From CAZZIZ01 sp964654535 (GTDB taxonomy: Bacteria; Bacteroidota; Bacteroidia; Chitinophagales; UBA2359), in NCBI GenBank assembly GCA_964654535.1, contig CAZZIZ010000120.1:1-10760 (forward strand): 10,760 nt of DNA. Direction: 5' to 3'. A program made the translations under genes and the position numbers. This document shows, in pieces, positions 1 through 6,550 of the stretch. The notes under the pieces are model-generated. The model was not told where the DNA came from and ran no database searches. It saw only the letters and a list, made by a program, of their open reading frames with translations. Each line of letters begins with the position of its first letter. Position 1 is the first letter of the stretch.

Positions 1-489
1 TTGGGCGTGCCCCTTCTGCAGCTCTCGCAATTCTCTTCTTCCGCGAAGCGGAAAGAGAAATTGCTGCGTGTGCAAGGGTCAGGCTATCCAGGACTCCGCT
101 TCGCTTCGGTAATTGTGGTAGCACTAAGACCTGCGCTTCTACCGCTAGGGCGGTAAGCTCTGGTCAGTGCTACAACACAATTACTGTGGTCGCAAATCCA
201 GCAAATGCTTCTTCCTGCGGAAAGCAATTGCTGGTTTTGCTCGCATCCTTCCTATCCTTCACGCACTTGGCTGCAAGGTCATTTTGAAAATTTACGCGTA
301 AGGGATAGAAGCATTGTTGAAGCTCCTGTTGCTACTGAACCTTAGCACTTAGCTCGCAGAGCTAGATGTGCTATGAGTGAAAGGAGCAGAACAGAGCGAC
401 TGCTGAAAGCCCGACCCTTTGTAGGAAATGCAATGTGCTTTCCGCAGGAAGATGCACATTGCATTTCCTACAAGAAGGGATACGCCCAA
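1..489. repeat. Folded inverted-repeat element (dimeric, multi-hairpin)
   Basis: No convincing reading frame is present. The ends are inverted copies: positions 1-17 match the reverse complement of 473-489 at 15 of 17 bases. Two further blocks are mirrored: 74-88 with 405-419 (13 of 15), and about 245-264 with 296-314 (similar with single-base gaps). The element therefore reads as blocks A, B, C, centre, C', B', A'. Hairpins lie between the blocks: 27-64, 109-184, 192-240, a nested one at 322-387, and 419-473. CCCTT at 11-15 can pair with AAGGG at 74-78, and 415-419 with 475-479. I recall similar GGGCGT..CCC / GGTCGGGCTTTC elements from flavobacterial intergenic DNA, but cannot check this here. 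It could be a MITE-like repeat or a structured RNA. The left flank lies outside the window, so a target duplication cannot be tested. Confidence 0.7.
419..473. repeat. Perfect 20-bp stem hairpin inside the element
   Basis: Positions 419-438 and 454-473 are exact reverse complements of 20 bases, separated by a 15-base loop at 439-453. The loop itself can close as TTCC/GGAA. It occupies the slot between mirrored blocks B' and A'. No T-run follows on either strand, so it does not look like an ordinary intrinsic terminator, although it could block read-through from porP on the minus strand. Confidence 0.8.
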
Positions 490-512
490 AAAATATTTTA
501 AAATGGAATTGT

Positions 513-529
513 CGTTATTAGAAATAACG
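513..529 (-). terminator. Possible hairpin terminator over the porP stop codon
   Basis: CGTTATT at 513-519 and AATAACG at 523-529 form a perfect 7-bp stem with a 3-base loop, spanning the TAA stop of the porP-like gene (518-520). In the minus direction it is followed by an AT-rich stretch with a T-run at about 488-493, which is rather far from the stem. It may attenuate or end the transcript, but it is not a textbook terminator. Confidence 0.25.
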
Positions 530-1480
530 CGGAGACATCATCGTGTCTGACTTGTGCAAGTTCTTGGTAAAACCAAACATAATCTCGTGCGAGCCGTTGT
601 TGTAGGTATTGATGTCGTTGATGTTGATGTCATACGCATAACCAAACTTTAGACCGCTTGGGAAGTGATAAGAGAACAATGCCACCAAAGATTCTGGATC
701 GACTAAGCCTTCGTCCGTTCGGTAGCTAGCACCGAACCACAGGGAATCTAAATACCAAATGGCAGCACTAAGGTCTGCCTGAAATTGCGAGCCAGTATTG
801 GTTTCAGTTTCGGCAACAAAGAAAGATCCAGTTGGTTGATACCTAAAGAGCATACTCGGCTTAAATACTGTTGTCTCTGAAATACGAAATGCTGCTCCTG
901 CCGTAGCGAACATATTGATTTCGTAACGGTTAAAAGTCGAGGTTAAGTCGCTCGTATAATTTATCATATGCGGAACAGAAAAACCTGCATAAAACTTTTC
1001 GGAATAGTAGTACAAGCCCAGTCCAAAATTGGGTTTGGTTTCGGTTAAACCTACAAATGCCGCATCGTATACTTCATCGACTGTATTTATCTCGGCCAAG
1101 TTGGATTGAATTCTGATAAAGCCTAGTTGAATACCTCCTACCAAGGTTCCTTGGTTTAAGCGCAACTTGTAAGAATAGCTGGTAAAGAAATCGATGACAC
1201 TATTGACCCCCACTTCGTCGCTCTCTAAAAAGGCACCTAGGCCGACTTTTTTCTTCTGCCCAACTGGTGCGTGTGCGCTAATTGAGGCCGTAGTTGGGGC
1301 ACCTGGTATGTCTACCCACTGGTTGCGATAAAAAGCACTGAGATTCACGTAGTCATTACTGCCAGCATAAGCAGGATTGAGCACCAAGCCATTGAACATA
1401 TATTGGCTATAACGTGCATCTTGCTGGGCTTGCAGAGAAAGTCCACCAATCAGAAAAAGTACTAAAATTAGATATCGCAT
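518..1480 (-). CDS. PorP/SprF family type IX secretion system membrane protein
   Basis: This 320-residue outer-membrane protein belongs to the PorP/SprF family, whose members support type IX secretion or surface presentation of specific adhesins. The ATG at 1478-1480 begins a signal peptide (MRYLILVLFLIGGLSLQA, likely cleaved after Ala18). The mature N-terminus carries family hallmarks: YSQYMFN (24-30), LNPAYAGS (34-41) and YRNQWVDIPGAP (51-62). The rest alternates short hydrophobic and polar stretches rich in aromatic residues, as expected for a beta-barrel, and it ends in a short charged tail. The length fits the family (about 300-340). It is transcribed alone, away from the sugar-nucleotide operon, with the folded element directly downstream. 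PorP proteins are often encoded next to the adhesin they serve; no such neighbour is seen here, though a secreted protein lies at the far right end. Family assignment is firm; its specific partner is unknown. Confidence 0.93.
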   Translation of the reverse strand: MRYLILVLFLIGGLSLQAQQDARYSQYMFNGLVLNPAYAGSNDYVNLSAFYRNQWVDIPGAPTTASISAHAPVGQKKKVGLGAFLESDEVGVNSVIDFFTSYSYKLRLNQGTLVGGIQLGFIRIQSNLAEINTVDEVYDAAFVGLTETKPNFGLGLYYYSEKFYAGFSVPHMINYTSDLTSTFNRYEINMFATAGAAFRISETTVFKPSMLFRYQPTGSFFVAETETNTGSQFQADLSAAIWYLDSLWFGASYRTDEGLVDPESLVALFSYHFPSGLKFGYAYDININDINTYNNGSHEIMFGFTKNLHKSDTMMSPRYF

Positions 1481-1811
1481 TTACCTGTGTTTCTAAGACT
1501 TAAGTCCCTTTAAAAGAGGCATTTATTATGCCAAAACAACGCAAGATTCGGCTATAATTCCTCATTGAGACGATTAAAAAACGTTAAGGACACTCTTATT
1601 CGATTAAAAGTAGCCTAGTGACAGATATTAAGACGAAAATAGTGGTCGTTTATTCTTCCGATTTGAAGGAAGCGACAGTCGCCGCCGCAGCTTTTTTCGA
1701 TTTCTGGCTGTCCAGTAGGTAAGAAAACACGTTCAAAAAGTGTTTATTTCTTCGGCTTTGGCTGACAACCTAGCAGAGTGCTTAAAGTATCTTTAAGACA
1801 ACTAAGGAACA
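1481..1811. other. Divergent intergenic region, no gene seen
   Basis: This 331-base gap separates the divergent starts of the porP-like gene and the sugar-nucleotide operon, so both promoters should lie here. I found no clear pair matching the Bacteroidota promoter consensus (TTTG / TAnnTTTG). Small symmetric sites are present: GACTTAAGTC near 1498, GGCAT/ATGCC at 1519-1533, GCGAC-A-GTCGC at 1672-1682, and a 7-bp inverted repeat at 1781-1797. The sequence around 1680-1700 is locally GC-rich and ends in a six-T run. No convincing small gene was found. Confidence 0.5.
1781..1797 (+). promoter_or_regulatory. Inverted repeat upstream of the epimerase gene
   Basis: CTTAAAG-TAT-CTTTAAG is a perfect 7-bp inverted repeat with a 3-base spacer, ending 14 bases before the ATG at 1812. 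It includes TATCTTTA, which is close to the Bacteroidota -7 element TAnnTTTG, but no TTTG sits at the expected distance upstream (the nearest is at 1757-1760, 27 bases away). It could be an operator, a leader hairpin, or chance in AT-rich DNA. A weak AAGGA lies at 1804-1808, only 3 bases from the start codon. Confidence 0.3.
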
Positions 1812-2738
1812 ATGAGCAAAATATTGATTACCGGGGGCGCCGGATTTATAGGATCCTCCCTGGCAGATGAGTTGGTAAAAGACCCGAAAAATGAGGTGGT
1901 TCTAGTTGATAATCTGATTACAGGTAAAATGTCGAATCTACCCAATCGGATGTACGCCAACTGGAAATTTATATCTGCTGACGTAAACAACTACGACGAG
2001 ATATTGGCAGTAATGGTTTCGACAAATTTCGACTACGTTTTTCATTATGCAGCCTTAGTTGGTGTTAAGAGAACCTTGGATAACCCAACGATGGTTTTGG
2101 ACGATATAAAGGGTCTGCGCAATATTTTGGAGCTGTCTAAAAACACCGGGGTTAAAAGAATTTTTTATGCTTCCTCTTCTGAGGTTTATGGTGAATCGAC
2201 TTCTTACCCGCAACACGAGGTAAGCACACCTTTGAATTCGCGTCTGCCTTATGCAGTGGTTAAAAATATTGGAGAGTGTTTTTGTCGTGCCTATCAACAA
2301 TCGCATGATCTGGAGTACACTATCTTCCGATTTTTTAATACTTACGGTGTAAAACAAAGTAGTGACTTCGTAGTGGCGAAATTTATCCGTCAAGCACTCG
2401 CGGGAAAACCACTGACGGTATTTGGAGATGGAACGCAGAGCAGAACTTTCTGTTACATCGGCGATAACGTGGAAGCAACTATAAAAGCAATGCACTCGCT
2501 CGATTGTGTGAACGAAACGGTTAATCTAGGTAACGAGCACGAATACAGCATGATGGAACTTGCGCATAAGGTGGTAGAAATAACGGGATCTAAATCTGAA
2601 ATAGTATTGGGCCCTGCGCGCGATGATGGTGAGATGCAAAGAAGGCAACCATACTTAGCTAAAATGAAAGAGCTTCTTAAACGCGAACCTATTTTATTGG
2701 AGGAAGGGTTGAAAAAATTACTGGTTGAAGTGAAGTAA
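1812..2738 (+). CDS. NAD-dependent epimerase/dehydratase, UDP-glucuronate decarboxylase-like
   Basis: This 308-residue extended short-chain dehydrogenase acts on a nucleotide sugar in the cytoplasm. It shows the NAD-binding GGAGFIG (8-14), an Asp at the end of strand 2 (VDN, 32-34), the SSSEVYG segment (121-127), and the catalytic Tyr147/Lys151 pair (YAVVK). FFNTYG (174-179), FGDGTQSRTF (204-213) and the late RRQPYLAKMKELL pattern (277-289) resemble UDP-glucuronate decarboxylases (UXS) and dTDP-glucose 4,6-dehydratases. In UXS enzymes I would expect more Arg-rich substrate contacts, so the exact sugar is uncertain. It is the first gene of a tight run with galE, with four bases between them, which points to precursor supply for surface polysaccharide. 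The family is certain; the substrate is inferred. Confidence 0.88.
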   Translation: MSKILITGGAGFIGSSLADELVKDPKNEVVLVDNLITGKMSNLPNRMYANWKFISADVNNYDEILAVMVSTNFDYVFHYAALVGVKRTLDNPTMVLDDIKGLRNILELSKNTGVKRIFYASSSEVYGESTSYPQHEVSTPLNSRLPYAVVKNIGECFCRAYQQSHDLEYTIFRFFNTYGVKQSSDFVVAKFIRQALAGKPLTVFGDGTQSRTFCYIGDNVEATIKAMHSLDCVNETVNLGNEHEYSMMELAHKVVEITGSKSEIVLGPARDDGEMQRRQPYLAKMKELLKREPILLEEGLKKLLVEVK

Positions 2739-2742
2739 ATCG

Positions 2743-3759
2743 ATGAAAAAGAAAGTAGTAGTAACTGGTGGCTGCGGCTATATAGGATCGCACACTCTAG
2801 TCGACCTAATTGAAAATGGTTTTGACGTTGTGTCTATCGACAACAATTCACGTTCGGATCCATCTATATTAAAGGGCGTCGAAAAAATTACGGGACAAGT
2901 AGTTAAGAACTATGCCATTGACCTTTGCAACAAAAAAGACCTGTATGAAACTTTGGCCAGTCTCGGTTCGATAGAAGGTATTATCCACTTTGCTGCTTAC
3001 AAAACAGTACCGGAATCGGTAACATTCCCGCTGCGTTACTACCACAATAACATTGCTTCTTTGGTCAACCTACTTTCCGCTTGTCAAGAATTTTCGATAC
3101 CGCATTTTATATTTTCATCTTCTTGTTCGGTTTATGGGAACGTCTCCGAATTACCGGTAAAAGAAGACACCGTATTGGCTCCAGCTGAATCTCCTTATGG
3201 AAATTCTAAGAAAATAGGAGAAGAGATTATCGAAGATTTTTCTAAAAGCTATATTGACACTAAGTGCATTGCCCTACGTTACTTTAACCCTGTAGGTGCG
3301 CATATGTCGGGAATAATAGGTGAAAACCCATTGGGTAAACCCGAGAACTTAATGCCTATAATAATAGAAGTGGCAACTGGAAAACGTGAGGCCCTGTCTG
3401 TGTTTGGCAGCGATTATGATACGCGTGACGGCACCTGTATAAGAGACTATATTCACGTAAGCGACATAGCTAACGCACATACAAAAGCAATTGAATATTT
3501 AATAAAGAACTCAAGCGCACCGGCTTACGATGTTATAAATTTGGGTACTGGCAAAGGTGTAAGTGTCTTGGAGATGATCAATGCATTTGAATCGGCAACT
3601 GGCATAAAACTAAAATATGAGTTGGCTCCGCGCAGGGCAGGCGATGTAGTCGCAGTTTACGCGGACAATGAAAAATCTAAAAGAGTCTTGGGCTGGGAAG
3701 CCAAGTACAACCAAATAGATATGAATGCTTCCGCCTGGAACTTTGAACAAAACAAATAA
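2743..3759 (+). CDS. galE: UDP-glucose 4-epimerase
   Basis: GalE interconverts UDP-glucose and UDP-galactose using bound NAD in the cytoplasm, supplying galactose for polysaccharide and lipopolysaccharide. The 338 residues match the usual length. Visible motifs are GGCGYIG (9-15), the HFAAYKTVPESV segment (82-93), SSSCSVYG (125-132), catalytic Tyr152/Lys156 (YGNSK), YFNPVGAH (180-187), NLMP (202-205), DTRDGTCIRDYIHVSD (226-241) and APRRAGDV (295-302). All are characteristic of GalE and distinguish it from the preceding relative. The ATG follows the upstream stop by four bases, so co-translation is likely. No missing catalytic residue or truncation is seen. Confidence 0.96.
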   Translation: MKKKVVVTGGCGYIGSHTLVDLIENGFDVVSIDNNSRSDPSILKGVEKITGQVVKNYAIDLCNKKDLYETLASLGSIEGIIHFAAYKTVPESVTFPLRYYHNNIASLVNLLSACQEFSIPHFIFSSSCSVYGNVSELPVKEDTVLAPAESPYGNSKKIGEEIIEDFSKSYIDTKCIALRYFNPVGAHMSGIIGENPLGKPENLMPIIIEVATGKREALSVFGSDYDTRDGTCIRDYIHVSDIANAHTKAIEYLIKNSSAPAYDVINLGTGKGVSVLEMINAFESATGIKLKYELAPRRAGDVVAVYADNEKSKRVLGWEAKYNQIDMNASAWNFEQNK

Positions 3760-3761
3760 GC

Positions 3762-4823
3762 TTGTTAAAATATGCCACCTTGTTTTTCGCAATTCTACTC
3801 ACTCAGGCTTGTCCGCCGATGGAGGAGGGGGCGGAATTACCAAAAGCTTTAGAGGACGGTAAGATTGAAGTTGTTTTTTACAACGTCGAAAATTTCTTTG
3901 ATACCGTTGATAGTCCCAAAACCAAGGACGAAGAGTTTTTACCGACCAGCGAAAAACAATGGAACAAGGAACGCTACGATAAAAAGCAGGCGGATATATT
4001 TCGCGTTCTAAATAGTTTGAGCGAGAATGACTTTCCTGAATTGATAGGTTTCAGCGAAATAGAAAATGCGACCGTGTTACAGGATTTCATATCACAGCAA
4101 GCTTTTAACGGAATGAAATATGATTTCGTACACGAGGACTCACCAGATGTAAGAGGCATTGATGTTGCTTTGATTTACAATACTGAAATTTTTGTTCCGA
4201 TTAAAAGCGAGAACATGCAGGTAAACCTACCTGCGCCTTTTGACAAAGATCATACTAGAGACATCCTTTATGTCGAAGGCTTCTTGGCAGGAGAACGCGT
4301 GCACATATTTGTAAACCACTGGTCTTCTCGACGAGGTGGCGTCGAGGAGTCGGAACCTAAACGTATAGAAGCTGCAAATGTAGCTTTGAAGAAAATAGCC
4401 GCTATCCAGAAGAATGAGGAAGACCCACTGATAATGTTGATGGGCGATTTCAATGATAGCCCGATCAACAGAAGTATTTGTGAAGTACTAAATGCCCAAG
4501 GAACTTTTGCCTCTACAAATGATGCTTTGCTTTACAACCCTTTTCATTCTTTTTCGTCACGAGGTATTGGCTCTTATAAGTACAAAGCCAACTGGAACAT
4601 GCTTGATCAAATTATTTTATCGAAGGCCATGTTCGGTCGCGACAATTCGTTTTATGCTTCATGGGATGACTGTGCTGGTATTTTACAAAAGGACTGGATG
4701 ATGTTCCGGGATAAAAAATATGGTTTAAAACCAAATCGAACCTATGGCGGCCCGAATTACTATGGTGGCTTTAGCGATCACTTGCCAGTTTATATAACGC
4801 TGAAGTATCCTAGACCAGAGTAG
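3762..4823 (+). CDS. Endonuclease/exonuclease/phosphatase family lipoprotein, TTG start
   Basis: This 353-residue protein has the endonuclease/exonuclease/phosphatase fold: FYNVENFFD (39-47, metal Asn), SEIEN (98-102, metal Glu), RGIDVALIY (131-139), NHW (185-187), GDFND (228-232), NMLDQI (279-284) and SDHLPV (338-343, catalytic Asp-His). The N-terminus MLKYATLFFAILLTQAC is a lipoprotein signal peptide with Cys17 as the lipidated residue. It is probably a surface or periplasmic phosphodiesterase or nuclease; the substrate cannot be read from sequence. The start is TTG at 3762: the frame is closed by TGA at 3744-3746, and the next in-frame Met (residue 20) would lose the signal peptide. It lies two bases after the galE stop, suggesting translational coupling. 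Its last 14 bases overlap the convergent PTPS gene. Confidence 0.88.
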   Translation: MLKYATLFFAILLTQACPPMEEGAELPKALEDGKIEVVFYNVENFFDTVDSPKTKDEEFLPTSEKQWNKERYDKKQADIFRVLNSLSENDFPELIGFSEIENATVLQDFISQQAFNGMKYDFVHEDSPDVRGIDVALIYNTEIFVPIKSENMQVNLPAPFDKDHTRDILYVEGFLAGERVHIFVNHWSSRRGGVEESEPKRIEAANVALKKIAAIQKNEEDPLIMLMGDFNDSPINRSICEVLNAQGTFASTNDALLYNPFHSFSSRGIGSYKYKANWNMLDQIILSKAMFGRDNSFYASWDDCAGILQKDWMMFRDKKYGLKPNRTYGGPNYYGGFSDHLPVYITLKYPRPE

Positions 4824-5229
4824 GCCCGCTATACTCTACGTAATTTCTTGGTGTTTCATACAAACGCACTCCTAGCTCCAAGCTTTCATTAATTTCCGAT
4901 CTCAAACGATCCCAAATAACAATGGCTATATTTTCGACCGTAGGGTTCAAGGTTTTGAACTCTTCTATTTCCAGATTGAAATTTTTATGATCAAAAGCGT
5001 CTACGACTCTATCGTTTATGATCTTCTTGAGGTCTACTAAATTCATAAAGTAGCCTGTTGCTGGATCTATCTCTCCTGTCAATTTAACTTCCAATACGTA
5101 GTTATGACCGTGAAAATTGGGGTTATTACACTTGCCAAACACCTCTATATTCTTCTCCTTGCTCCATGACTCGACGTGCAATCTATGGGCTGCATTAAAG
5201 TGTTCCTTGCGAAAAATTGATACTTTCAT
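4810..5229 (-). CDS. 6-pyruvoyl-/6-carboxy-tetrahydropterin synthase family protein
   Basis: This 139-residue enzyme converts 7,8-dihydroneopterin triphosphate to a tetrahydropterin, feeding either queuosine or biopterin-type cofactors. Zinc ligands are His15 (FNAAHRL), His40 and His42 (FHGHNY). Cys34 is the catalytic cysteine, Asp80/His81 sit in AFDHKNFN, and Glu125 is in LYETPRNY. The Cys-to-HGH spacing is C-x5-HGH within CNNPNFHGHNY, as in animal PTPS, rather than the C-x3-HGH usual for QueD. I chose the ATG at 5227-5229 (MKVSIF) over the in-frame TTG at 5239-5241, because the family begins close to this strand. The gene overlaps the lipoprotein nuclease by 14 bases at its 3' end and is divergent from holB. 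The family is clear; whether it serves queuosine or biopterin is open. Confidence 0.92.
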   Translation of the reverse strand: MKVSIFRKEHFNAAHRLHVESWSKEKNIEVFGKCNNPNFHGHNYVLEVKLTGEIDPATGYFMNLVDLKKIINDRVVDAFDHKNFNLEIEEFKTLNPTVENIAIVIWDRLRSEINESLELGVRLYETPRNYVEYSGPTLV

Positions 5230-5258
5230 ATTTGGAAGCAAAGTAAATAAATTTAAGA
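5227..5258. promoter_or_regulatory. Compact divergent promoter region between PTPS gene and holB
   Basis: Only 29 bases separate the two divergent start codons, so each promoter must reach into the other gene. On the plus strand CATATTTG (5227-5234) differs from the Bacteroidota -7 consensus TAnnTTTG at one base, and a TTG at 5207-5209 lies roughly at the -33 distance. On the minus strand the complement of 5239-5246 reads TTACTTTG, also close to the -7 consensus. These are consensus resemblances only. Confidence 0.25.
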
Positions 5259-6407
5259 ATGCGTTTTAAAGATGTAATCGGACAATCTAGCTTATCCTCG
5301 GAATTAGTAAAATCCGTCGTAGAGGGTCGTATGGGCCATGCATCGCTATTTCTTGGCCCAGAAGGATGTGGCAACTTCGCTATGGCCTTGGCTGTTTCTA
5401 GGCTACTAGTTTGTGAAAACCCTAGCCGAGAAGGAGCTTGTAATAACTGCGGAGGATGTAGTAAAGCGGCAAAAATGATCCATCCTGATATTCACTACTC
5501 TTTTCCATTTGCGATTCCAGAAGGCAAGAAAACCGAAAAGATCGATTGCGATTATTTTATAAACGATTGGCGCAACGAAGTTTTACAAAACGCGTACTTA
5601 AGTGATAAAGATTGGTTGTTGACCTTGGGCAAGAAAAATGGAAACATCAATGTAAAGGAATGTAGGAAGGTTGCGAAGAAGTTAATGCTCAAATCATACG
5701 AGGGTGGTAACAAGGTTTGGATTCTCTGGGGGGCGGAATACTTAGGTAAACAAGGAAATTTATTGTTAAAGTTAATTGAAGAACCGCCAGAAAATACGTT
5801 CATCATTTTAGTCGCTTCAAATAGTCAGGAAGTATTGACCACCATACTCTCTAGAACATTGACCTTTCGATTTCCGCAAATAAGCGACGAGGATCTAACC
5901 CAACATTTAGTTGCTGAAAAACAAATAAATGAGAAACAAGCAATTTCGTGGGCTATCCAGTCGAACGGAAACCTGAACAGGGCTCTAAAAATTTGTGCGG
6001 AAGCGTCACGTGAAAAAGAAAATGAGGAAGAGGAAGATAAAGACCTGCTTTTGCTGTGGCTGAGGACTTGCTTAAACAATGACATTACGGGTATCAATAG
6101 TTTTGTCGACGAGGTTAATCATCAAACTAAAGCAGTACAAAAAGAACTAATTAGTCACAGCCTATATGTTTTTCAGCTGGCGCTGAAATGTAAAACCTAC
6201 GGGCCATCATTGACGTTTGATGGAAAAATTCAAGAGAGTATAGAGCTCATTAACGAAAACGTTGATTTCAATAAGCTCGACAAGCTATCTAACCTACTAG
6301 AAAAGTCCAAATACTACCTCACGCGCAACGTGAATGTAGGCCTACTCTTTTTTAACCTTTCATTACAAATGAGTCGAGTGCTGCGCTCAAAGGCCAGGGC
6401 TGTATAA
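5259..6407 (+). CDS. holB: DNA polymerase III delta' subunit
   Basis: Delta' is a non-ATPase member of the clamp-loader complex that loads the sliding clamp on primed DNA. The 382 residues show a degenerate P-loop (GPEGCGNFAMA, 33-43), in which the Lys-Ser/Thr needed for ATP hydrolysis is replaced by Asn-Phe. A four-cysteine zinc module (Cys52, Cys61, Cys64, Cys67) has the spacing seen in E. coli delta'. LLKLIEEPPENTFIILV (168-184) is the conserved sensor region, and ILSRT (196-200) sits where clamp-loader subunits usually have the SRC motif. The C-terminal half is helical, with an acidic low-complexity patch (EKENEEEEDKD, 252-262). In flavobacteria this gene commonly precedes ricT and gldH, as here. 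A 143-base gap separates it from ricT. Confidence 0.92.
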   Translation: MRFKDVIGQSSLSSELVKSVVEGRMGHASLFLGPEGCGNFAMALAVSRLLVCENPSREGACNNCGGCSKAAKMIHPDIHYSFPFAIPEGKKTEKIDCDYFINDWRNEVLQNAYLSDKDWLLTLGKKNGNINVKECRKVAKKLMLKSYEGGNKVWILWGAEYLGKQGNLLLKLIEEPPENTFIILVASNSQEVLTTILSRTLTFRFPQISDEDLTQHLVAEKQINEKQAISWAIQSNGNLNRALKICAEASREKENEEEEDKDLLLLWLRTCLNNDITGINSFVDEVNHQTKAVQKELISHSLYVFQLALKCKTYGPSLTFDGKIQESIELINENVDFNKLDKLSNLLEKSKYYLTRNVNVGLLFFNLSLQMSRVLRSKARAV

Positions 6408-6522
6408 GCTTCGTTTAGCTAACACCAATTGCTTTCAACTGACAAAAATCGCTCTAGGGGCTCTATTTGAGGATTAAGGCACAAAGATTTTTAATTGCCT
6501 ATTTTTAGAACAATTAAAATCT

Positions 6523-6536
6523 CGGGGTTTATCCCG
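6523..6536 (+). promoter_or_regulatory. Small hairpin in the ricT leader
   Basis: CGGG and CCCG at 6523-6526 and 6533-6536 can pair, with a further G-T wobble, ending 14 bases before the ricT ATG at 6551. Upstream, TATTTTTA (6500-6507) resembles the Bacteroidota -7 element, but the TTTG at 6466-6469 is 30 bases away, too far for a standard -33 element. The rest of the 143-base gap after holB shows no strong terminator and no other gene. Confidence 0.2.
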
Positions 6537-6550
6537 TCTAAATATAATTT

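Noticed and set aside
1..489. CRISPR array or tRNA/rRNA cluster as explanation for the folded region
   Set aside because: The repeats are inverted rather than regularly spaced direct repeats, and no tRNA cloverleaf or rRNA signature is visible.
2055..2495. A 146-codon minus-strand frame inside the epimerase gene
   Set aside because: It is fully antisense to a well-supported enzyme gene and has no recognisable domain.
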